From Chelydra serpentina (taxonomy: Eukaryota > Chordata > Testudines > Chelydridae): 64,000 nucleotides of DNA. Each line of letters starts with the position of its first letter. Within the stretch, counting starts at the first letter, position 1. The position numbers were made by a program, and so were the translations under genes. The notes under the pieces were generated by a model. That model worked only from the letters and a program-made list of their open reading frames with translations, was not told the origin of the DNA and ran no database searches. Where the stretch lies: the NCBI GenBank assembly GCA_037349315.1, contig JBAIAC010000026.1, positions 5,766,001 through 5,830,000 on the forward strand, read 5' to 3'. This document shows, piece by piece, positions 36,785-45,975 of this stretch.

Positions 36785-36936
36785 GTCCGGGAGGGAACTA
36801 CAGTTCCCAGCCTGCTGTGCGCCGGGTGACGTCAGCCGGGTTGCACGTGGTGCTTAATCAGCTGCCTGGGGAGCTTGGAGCCGGTGCTCAGAGGCAGGTG
36901 TGGGACCGAGGGAGGCTTTTTGTTCCCGTTCCCCAG
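36785..36936 (+). promoter_or_regulatory. SLC38A7: Probable SLC38A7 promoter and non-coding first exon
   Basis: AACTACAGTTCCCAG followed by CCTGCTGTGCG (36796-36821) closely fits the ZNF143/Staf motif (ACTACAATTCCCAGMATGC). A consensus CRE, TGACGTCA, follows at 36827-36834. GC-rich sequence then runs to a strong donor, CCCCAG/GTATGAGT (exon end 36936). No TATA box. The first coding exon of SLC38A7 has an acceptor at 42160, so this fits its 5' UTR exon. The transcription start is inferred; bidirectional use is possible. Confidence 0.6.
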
Positions 36937-38593
36937 GTATGAGTAAGGGGTGGAGGCTGTGCGATTCCGGGGGGGCTCTGTGGCTGGTGGATTAATGAGC
37001 ACAGGGGTCCCCCAACGGCCAGCAGAGAGGGGTTCGGTGCCCGTATGCACCAGCTCCCCTGTATGATAGAACCCCCCCTTTCCCTCCCGCTGCAGAGGTG
37101 GGTATCCCTAGCCCACCCCTTCTTCCCATTCCCTTGTAGGCATCAGTACAGGAGCCCTCATGCCGTGGCCTCCTCCCCATCTGGGATGACTCCACAGGCT
37201 CTGTAGCAGCTACATGATCATCCTTTCCCTTTTGGTGCTGAAATAGGGCCCTGGACACCCAGACTGGAAACCCACCACCACCCATACACCCGCACGCTTC
37301 GGTGGATGCACCCATGTGACACATCTGCTGCCATGGATGCTGCTGTAGGGCCCATGGGGGAGCTGCCTGCTGCCGACATTGGACCTTAACCATCCCGGCC
37401 CCCGCCATCAAATGATGAGCACCCTGTGAGGTGCTGGGTGCAGGCTCGGTGCTTGCCCTTCCCCATTCTTTTGCTCCCCATTTAGGCCTCCCCATTCTTT
37501 TGCTGCTCTTTTTTCAGGCTGGGGTGCGAGAGGTGGTTTGTTTTTTGCCTGGCTGGAGTTTTCCTGCTGTATGTGGCCTGGCTGTGCGGTGAGTGAGAGT
37601 CAGCAGTGGCAGAGGGTAGGGCATGGAGCTAAGAGTCTTTCTCCTGGTTATAGTGTCTCTGCCGCTTTCAGGGGTAGACTCCCCACAAGGAAGCTCTGCA
37701 GTGGAAGCAAGGGGTTACACGTTTCTGCGGGCAGTGTAGTTCTTCCAGAGGGATTCATAGGAATCATTCACTGAACCTAGACTGCTAGTCGCAGAAGTTT
37801 GATCCTCCTGGCTGTAAACAGACAGATGCCACCTGCGTCATAGGAAGGGCTGATACCCTCTACTCCTCCTGATGGACTGTGCCATGCTATTTGAGGGTTT
37901 AATGTGAAATAAGTCAGGACGGGAGAACATTTATTCCTGACATCATGAGGTTTGCTTCCAGCATGGATATTGCAGTATGCAAGGGAATCTGCTTTGCTAG
38001 TTCAGCTCACTGGAAACCCTCTTTCCTGTACCTTGCAACCATGACTATTGTAATAACTGGAACTTGGCCCCAGGGGGAAAATTCATCCAGACCCTAGATG
38101 GCAATCTGTTTTATACCCATAAACATTGACTGATAACCCTTATTACTACTTCCTAGTTACCCTACAAGTGTGGTTCTTGTCCAGGTATGTATCTAGTTTA
38201 ATAAGCTTCAGAAGAAAAATATCTCTCTCAGTGCTGTCCTGTACATGTAAGTTCCACTGGTTAACTACATAGTGGGTTAGAAGTTAATTATGAATTTAGA
38301 TATGTATACCTTCAGCTGGCTTTCACCCTGGAAGGGTGATTTGCTGAATAATCACGCAGAGGTGTTTGAAGTCAATCTCAGGGCTTTGTGAGAAGATGCT
38401 GTTCCACACTGTGTATCATGTTTGAAGACATCCACTTTCCTTGTTAACAAAGAAAACAGTGGGAAGGTCATAAAGATCAACTCATACCTTCCCCCAGGTG
38501 TGGCTGCTCCTCCGGCTCCTCGCACAAGAATGCTCAGCCCACACCCAGGATCCTCTTTCCCTATAGAGCCCTTCCCAACTCACTTATGTGGGT
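36937..38593. other. Probable SLC38A7 intron 1, first part
   Basis: No exon or complete repeat recognised. Modest GC content near 37000-37600, then AT-rich. Confidence 0.35.
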
Positions 38594-38601
38594 CTAACAA
38601 G

Positions 38602-38920
38602 CAGGGCTGGCGCGCCCACTAGGCGACCCTAGGCGGGTGCCTAGGGCACCGGGAGCACCCGGCTCCGCGGCTGACCCGGGGGGCGGCTGGCCGTGGCTGC
38701 CTGCCGCCCTCCCGGCTCCACGGCTGAGCTGGGGGGGGGGACTGCGGGTGGGGGAGGCTGCCGCGGGCGGGGTCTGAGCTGCCGGCCCGCAGGGGGGGAG
38801 CTGCTGCATGGGATGGGGGGGACTGGCTATCGCGGGGGAGGGCGGTGTTAGCTGGTGGGGGTGCAGGGCTGCTGCAAGGAAGTTTCGCCTAGGGTGCGAA
38901 ACTTCCTTGCACCGGCCCTG
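38602..38920. mobile_element. hAT MITE (CAGGGCTGGCGC ends)
   Basis: Ends CAGGGCTGGCGC and GCACCGGCCCTG, with exact 8-bp duplication CTAACAAG (38594-38601, 38921-38928). G-rich interior; an inner short palindrome AGGAAGTTTCGC/GCGAAACTTCCT lies near the right end. 319 bp. Confidence 0.92.
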
Positions 38921-38929
38921 CTAACAAGG

Positions 38930-39980
38930 CACTTGACTCAGTATTTAATTGCTTCCCCAAGTGATCAGAAGCCACTAACAGGGTTGAGGCAAATACTTCT
39001 AGCCTGTTAATTTTATGGTTTAGGTTTGTTTTCTCTAATCCCATGCTATAATGCTGATGCTGCATGGCTGAGTTACACTAGAGTAAGACCCTGGGTGACA
39101 AAGCTTATTTTACTAATGCTTGTGTCTTAGTTTGATGATCCCATGATAGGGCAAACTCCAGTCTGCTCCTCATTCCTGTCTGCATGTTCCCTGCTCAGCA
39201 CTAAAATGAGCTGAATAAATATACTGTGGAGCTCTGAATTGCACCAATTGGTGTCATTACTGTTTTGTGGTGGAAGGAGGGAAGCATCTCTCGCCTCATA
39301 CTATAAATGTAACTGTGCATAGTGGGGCCAAGGAAGGGTCCTCATTGCCGGGGAAGGGAGGAAAAATGCAGTCCAACTCCTAAGTCAAGCTGCTCCTCTG
39401 CATCATGACCAGTTTGTAGTTCGTGTAGTTCAATTGTAAACAGAGATTTGGGGACAAAGCAACCAGTGCAGACATGTGAGTAATACTTCTCTGAGTAAAA
39501 GAAACCTGGGTTTGTGCCCTTTTAGTAAAAAGGGAGCCTTTTTCCCTCTTCTGATTCTTTTTTTCTGTTTCTTTCCTGCTTTTTAACCCTTGGGGAGTTT
39601 TAATGTTTGTTTTCCTTGTTTTTGCTGGAGAGATCTTTGGAGGACCTACAGCATCAGAGTGGGAGCTTTCTCAATCCATGATTCAGGGGCTAGAGAAATT
39701 GCATCTTGAACAAAGATGTTTCCTCCCAATTGTGGGTCGGGCATTTAACTTAGCGGTATTAGCGAAACCCAAAAGATTTTAAACCGTCTAAATAAAAATC
39801 TCTTCCTCTTTCAATGAATCAAGTTTTACTTCCTTTATACTTGGAGTGGACAAGTACTTCGTAGAATCTTGCAAGAGGAAGGGAAAACAAGATCTGCATT
39901 TCTAATGGAAAAGAGACCTTTTAGGCCTCCTTTCTTCATCACAAAGAAGCAAACAAGGGCATAATCTCTCTTTATTATCA
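38930..39980. other. Probable SLC38A7 intron 1, middle, no feature
   Basis: AT-rich intron sequence without recognisable exon or repeat. Confidence 0.3.
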
Positions 39981-39984
39981 TTGT

Positions 39985-40080
39985 GAACTGTAGCACCTAG
40001 GAGCCCTAGAGGTGAACTCGGGCCCCTTTGTGCTGGGTGCTGTACAAACACAGAACAAAAAGAGCTTACAGTCTCATCTC
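39985..40080 (-). repeat. Ancient amniote repeat fragment
   Basis: TGTAGCACCTAGGAGCCC and GCTGTACAAACACAGAACAA: the inverted form of the consensus at 45040-45115. Confidence 0.5.
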
Positions 40081-40270
40081 TTGCCACTCCCTTCTGCGTG
40101 TCCCCTTTAAGCACCGGCAATAGCTGTTAGTGGAAGGGGAGGATTTCATAGACTTGGGCATCTCTGAGTTCCAGAGCTGAGGCTCTGACACAAAAGTTGG
40201 GATCCCCAACGTAGCAATGACTTTGTGGTGTTCTTTTGTGATGAGTGTGAAAAGCCATAGAGGATGCATT

Positions 40271-40287
40271 GGGGGGGGGGGGGGGGG
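40271..40287 (+). repeat. Poly-G tract
   Basis: A run of 17 G; candidate for length variation and sequencing error. Confidence 0.9.
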
Positions 40288-40306
40288 AGGACATGGAGTG
40301 AAATGC

Positions 40307-40825
40307 CCCTCCAGATTTCTGCTTGGCCTGCCAGGGGGGAGGGAGAGGGGCTCCCTCCCCTGAGGCAGGTTCAGCTCCTGTCCCTGGCAGCCAGGCCTAG
40401 GCACTTTTCAAGCTGGCCGCTCTGGGTCACTGCTCTGTGCAGCCTGGCGGCTGCCTGAGAGAGAACCTGGGGCGGGAGGGGGGTGGGGGGGCGGGAGGGG
40501 ATGGCCTGCCCTTTCCCGCCTGGCTGCTGGGTTCAGGGACAGAGTGATCCGGAAATGTGCCGGAGGGGATGGGGAAACTCCAGCTCGCTCCATCCCTGTA
40601 CCCAGCAGCCAGGCTCGGGCCGGCCAGGCCACTGCCCCAGCCACGTGCTCTCTCAGGCAGCCGCCACAGTGCACAGAGTCAGCGACCCGGAGCGGCCAGC
40701 TTCAGCCGGCGTGAAAAGTGGCTTCTTCCTGCTCCCTGCCTGGGCCTGGCTGCCAGGGAGAGCAGCCGAACGTGCCATGGGAGAAGGACAGACCTCCCGC
40801 CGCAGGTAACTCTGGTGGGGCGGGG
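40307..40825. repeat. GC-rich palindrome (foldback repeat)
   Basis: The left arm (CCTGGCAGCCAGGCC ... TGGCCGCTC.GGGTC ... GGCGGCTGCCTGAGAGAG) is matched by the reverse complement of the right arm. The inner part, GGCTGCTGGGTTCAGG against TACCCAGCAGCC, pairs too. The axis is near 40565. Target duplications are not clear, so a MITE origin is only likely. Confidence 0.65.
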
Positions 40826-41366
40826 AGAACGCAGCAGCCCTGCGAGGTTGATGAGCAGAGGAGACACCTGGGGCGTTCTGAGGTGCTCCCTCCGCTTGGT
40901 TCTGTGCTCCTGCCCTTCCAACTGGCAGCTCTTCAAGTCTTGCCCTGAGCTTTGTCCCAAAGGAGGGCCAGGGCTTTCGCTGCGTTTGCAGAAACGCGGG
41001 TTGGAAATAAGGAAGTTGGCTTTGAAATGCAGCCTTGTGTGCGTGCGTGTGTTTGAATGAATTTTAGGGACCAGGCACCAGCTTCACCGCCCTGCGGCTT
41101 GACATTCTCTCGAGCCACACAACCGGCGCAGCATAGACAACGTGAGCAGTGCAAGCTTCCGCCGAGCACCAGCTCACCACCGGGCCTCAGCTCTGACCTA
41201 GAGGGGCCAATTGTTCGGAGACAGAGAGGAGCTCTCTTTCTGGCCATCCAGCCCCTGGGGCTGTCAGCGGAGACAAAGCCGACTAGTTGTGGTGAGGGCA
41301 GGCAAAAATCCTCATCACTGGCGACAATAGAGCTGGACCGTCTAGCTCAGGCCGCAGAGGCTCAAG

Positions 41367-41955
41367 CAGTAGCGTAGCCGGGGGGGAGCAGGGGGAGCGG
41401 CTGCTCCCCCTATGAGGAGAAGCGGCGCTGAGGCGCCGCCCGAGCCCCGCTGCGGGAGGCGCTTTAAAAGGCCGGTGGCTCCTGCTGCTGCGGGAGCCAT
41501 GGGCCCTTTAAAGCGCCCCCCCAGCCCCGCTACCGGATCCAGGCTGGGGGGGGCACTTTAAAAGGCTGGCGGCTCCTGCCGCTGCGGGGAGCTGCCGGCC
41601 CTTTAAAGCGCGCCCCCCCCCCCGCCCCGCTGCTGGACCCGGGCGGGCGCTTTAAAAAGCCGGTGGCTCCTGCCACTGCGGGGAGCTGCCGGCCCTTTAA
41701 CATGCCCCCCCACAGCCCCGCTGCCGGACCTGGGCTGCGGGGGAGGCGCTTTAAAAGGCCGCTGCAGGGAGCTGCGGGCCTTTTAAAGTCCCCTCCTCCT
41801 CCCCCCCCCTCTCCCGCTGCCGGAGCCAGGCTCAGCCAGGCAGCAGCTGGGGCCCCGGGCCCTTTAGAGCACCGCCGGGGTGAGTACAGGGGGAGCGGGG
41901 AGGCGCCTTTTTATAGCGCCGCTCCCCCTGTCCTCTAAACCTGGCTACGCCACTG
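41367..41955. mobile_element. hAT MITE (CAGTGGCGTAGCC ends) with internal tandem array
   Basis: Ends CAGTAGCGTAGCC and GGCTACGCCACTG, with exact 8-bp duplication GGCTCAAG (41359-41366, 41956-41963). The interior holds about four GC-rich units of roughly 100 bp, each with GGCGCTTTAAAA and GGCCCTTTAAA. 589 bp. It lies about 200 bp before the acceptor of the SLC38A7 start exon. Confidence 0.92.
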
Positions 41956-42159
41956 GGCTCAAGCAGTAAGAGCCGGAGGTCCCAGGTTGGGTTCCCACTG
42001 CTTACGACCCACCCAGGATGCAGTGTCCTATAAATGAGAGGTTAAGTTGTGCAGCAGCTGTTAGAGCACAAGAGGAGTGTTGGTCCAGCAAGCCAGCTGT
42101 GTCGAACCTGATTTTCATATACACTTGATGGTGATGCTCTGCCTCTGCTCCTCTTCTAG

Positions 42160-42375
42160 GTGCAGTACGGTAGCCTGAACTCTGTGCCTGGGGACCCCTG
42201 GACAAGGCCACCTGTGCCCGTAGCAGGAAAATGGGTCTGCCCGCTTTGTGACCCCTTGGAGGCTGGGGCCAGATGGAGTCGATGTGGGCTGGTGTTTCCT
42301 TTGCCCGCGGTCTTGGCCTGGTGATGGGGCAATAGGGAGACGCAGAGGACGGTCAGCACGCTGCCGGACGGGGAA
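42160..42375 (+). promoter_or_regulatory. SLC38A7: SLC38A7 5' UTR part of start exon, with two uORFs
   Basis: A good acceptor (CTCCTCTTCTAG) ends at 42159. The leader contains two upstream reading frames with stops: 42231-42251 (6 codons) and 42273-42335 (20 codons), both closed before the main start at 42376. The exon start is inferred from the splice site. Confidence 0.5.
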
Positions 42376-42642
42376 ATGGCCCAGCACAACGTAGGGATCA
42401 ACCGCGAGTTCGGAGACTGGGACTGGAGCGCGGGTGCCGGGGAGCGGGCCAGGCTGCTGCAGAGCCCCAATGTGGAGACTGGGCCGAAGAGCGGCGAGGG
42501 GCAGAGACCCGGAGCGGGGACCACCTCCACCCTCGGGGCCGTCTTCATTGTGGTGAACGCCGCCCTCGGGGCGGGGCTGCTCAACTTCCCTGCAGCCTTC
42601 AGCACGGCGGGCGGCGTGGCCGCGGGGATCGCGCTGCAGATG
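42376..42642 (+). CDS. SLC38A7: SLC38A7 coding exon 1
   Basis: Start codon, cytosolic N-terminus and TM1 ([17 protein letters not shown]). Donor CAGATG/GTGAGT, phase 0. Confidence 0.95.
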
Positions 42643-45600
42643 GTGAGTTGGGAGGGGCTGGGGTTCCCTGCAGGAGAACACAGAGGATCAGGCGGGAGAC
42701 ATCCTAGCAAATGATCCCACTCACTTCTCCAGAGTCGGGTGGTAGGCCCCGGGCTCGGCGCATCTGTCTGGGTGGGATGGGCCACTGGCTTGAGGCCCCG
42801 GCGCGCTGACGGCCCTGCTCTGCCCACAGTCCCTGCTGGTGTTCATTATCGGAGGGCTGGTGATCCTGGCTTACTGCTCGCGGGCCAGCAACGAGCGCAC
42901 GTACCAGGAAGTGGTGTGGGCTGTGTGCGGCAAGGTCGCCGGCGTGCTCTGCGAGGTCGCCATCGCCGTCTACACCTTTGGCACCTGCATCGCCTTCCTC
43001 ATCATCATCGGGGACCAGCAGGACAAGAGTGAGTGCCTCAGGGCTGTCCCGGCCCAGCACGCGGTAAGGGAGGGGAGCCTGCTTCTCTGCAGGTGATGGG
43101 TGGTTTCTGTGCCCTGTCCTGGCCGCCTGTGCTGGGCCCCGCAGCCCTCAGGAGCCAGGTTGAGGGGATGCCCTGAATGACTGCCACGCAGACCTGCAGT
43201 CTGTCGGGTTCCTTTCGCCAGACCCTCCAGCATCCCAGGGCTGAACTGCCAGTGCTGGGACCCCTGGGCTGCCTGCCTCTGATTCAGAGCGGCTGCCATT
43301 CCTCTTCCTCCTGGCCTGGGTTTGAGATCTGCCCTCTAGCGAGAAGTTGGCATTGGGCTTGGTTGTGCCCTGACCACACCGTTCTACCCTTGTCTCCTCA
43401 TCAGTCATTGCTGCACTGGTGAAGGATCCCCAGGGGGCAGACGGCAGCCCCTGGTACGCGGACCGCAAGTTCACCATCAGCATCACGGCCTTCCTCCTAA
43501 TCCTGCCCCTCTCCATCCCAAAGGAGATCGGCTTCCAGAAATACGCCAGGTGGGTGGCTGGGAAAAGCTGAACCGGAACGGTGGGTGGGGGGATGCTAAA
43601 GGGACAGGCAGGCAATTGGGCCTGACCAGAGTGGTCAGTCGTGTTCTAAGATGGCAGCAGAGCCCAATGAGTAGGGCACTGGACTGGGATCCCAGGGGAC
43701 CAGGGTTCTAGTCCCAGCTCTGCCAGTAAACTCTGTGACCTTGGGCAAGTCCCTTCACTGCTCTTTGCCTCAGTTTCCCCACCTGTAACATGGGGTGTAA
43801 AGTGCTTTTGGGTCCTCGTAGGAGAAGCATTGTATAATTACTTCTCTGGGGCAATATATCACAAGCACCCCTTTCTCCAGCTCTTCCATACCAAGCCGTA
43901 GTAGGAGACTGGGGTGGCGGGAGTGGGTTCCCTGTGTCTCTGGGTTCTCCCTGGGGACAATGAAGATGGTCCCATAGGTAAGCAGCTGTCCTGTCTCTGC
44001 TAACACTTTCCTTTGCATGTCACACTGTCCCCAGAGCTAGCAGTGGGAGCACAGGCTTCTACGGGCATCTGCTGCTTTAACCACCAGGTCCTCTCATTGC
44101 TTGGAGCAGGGCTAGACAACAGGAGATGTTCTGGTTAGAAAATCAGTGGCCTATCCTAAGGCTACCACTGGAGGGGCTGGATTGATGGCACCAGTGGTGG
44201 GAGATTGGAAGGAGCCAGGGTCATGGAGAGAGAATTGGGTGGGGTGGAGTGGGATATCCCAGCCGGGTCCCCTGGGAGAACCGTGGGAATGTACCGGGGA
44301 AAGGGAGATGCCGTTGGAAGATGTCCCTGTCCAGGCATACCAGATTCTCCCCAGGCAGGCTCTGAACAAGGAGTAAGAGTGATGAGCAGAGGCAAGGGGC
44401 AGCATTGTCATCTGTCCGGTCTCTTCTTTCTTGCAGCTCCCTGAGCGTGATTGGCACCTGGTACGTCACCGCCGTTGTCGTCATCAAATACATCTGGCCT
44501 GACAAGGAGATCACCCCAGGGCACATCCCCACGCGGTATGCGAGAGCGGCACCATGCTTCAAAACCAGGCTGTGCCGAGTCACAAGTTAGATTAGGGAGA
44601 TAAAGGGGTGGCCCTATATGGGAAGTCCCCGCCCCTCCCGACCCAGAGCAGCTGTCTGTTTCTGATCAGCGGTGAAAGGGCTAATGATCCTGAGATGCAA
44701 ACGGTCATAAATTCCCACTTTGACTGAGTTCAGTCTACATGTCTCCAAGAGCTGCTCTTTTGGTTTGGCTGCAGGCTCAGGCAGACAGCCCACCATTGGG
44801 GCTGCTTCCGGAGGGTTTGCTTTGCAACCAGATGGTTAAGAACATTTTGAATTAAAACTTTTAAATGAATATATTTTAATTGAAGCTTCTTTTCCACAGG
44901 GAAATTAAACCCACTTTCATAATGTGTGCAAATGCTGACTCGTGCCAGCCAGGTGCCTTCCCTGTCCCACTGTTATACAGGATGGGAGAGAGCACTTTAT
45001 TAGTTCCCTGTGGGGCTCCCAGTGCATTTTGTTCTGGAAGATTGTGAGATCCTTGGGGCAGGGACTGTATCCATCTCTGATTTGTACAGCACAGAGCGCA
45101 TTGTTGGGTCTTAAATGACACAGTCTGCAGAAATGGCCGATACATCAGACAAGCACTGGCCTTGGGTGCCACCAAGTATCTATCCCTGTTATCACTGCTG
45201 GCTTGCTTGTATTCCCCCACTTGAAATCCAGCACAATCTTTAGCAGTTTGTATTCTAGCTGGGCGATGAATACTTAAACTGAGAAGACGGGCTCTTAGCT
45301 GTTATACCCTGCTTCTTGCTCTGACAGCTTTGAAGGCAAGAGGCTAATGAGAATAATGTGGGGGTCTTTTTTTTTTTTTTTTTTAAAGTCTGGTATTTTA
45401 TGAGCCATCAGGGCTAGAAAGAGTTGCTATATGTTCTCAGGTAGCTGGGTTTCCTAATGGTTAGAGAGGAAACCGTAAAATGGTCACTCAGAACAGGCAA
45501 AAATATAGGGTGTTTTCCAGGCAGATGAGGTTTGAATATCCTGGCAATGGACAAAATACCCAACAGGTCTCTTCTATAGTTATTAATCTTATACAACAAA

Positions 45601-45941
45601 TAACATCAAATATCAGTAATAAAGGAAAACAATGGAAGTATAGTATTAGAGGGGTAGCCATGTTAGTCTGTATCCACAAAAACAACGAGGAGTCCTGCGG
45701 CACCTTAAAGACTAACAGATTTATTTGGGCATAAGCTTTCGTGGGTAAAAAACCCACTTCTTCAGATGCATGGAGTGAAAATTACAGATAGAGGCATAAA
45801 TATACTGGCACATGAAGTATAATCCGTTTGGCTAAAATGAAATGTAATGCATTATATTGTGCTGTACGGGGAAGCAAAGGCTGTTGGCCTTTGTTAAACT
45901 TATCTGTAGATACAAAGTGGTGTATTCTATGGCCCATTCAT

Positions 45942-45975
<34 letters not shown>

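Noticed and set aside
42115..42827. Long minus-strand open frames (188 and 223 codons) over the SLC38A7 start exon
   Set aside because: Antisense shadows of GC-rich coding sequence; they cross exon-intron borders of a well-supported gene.
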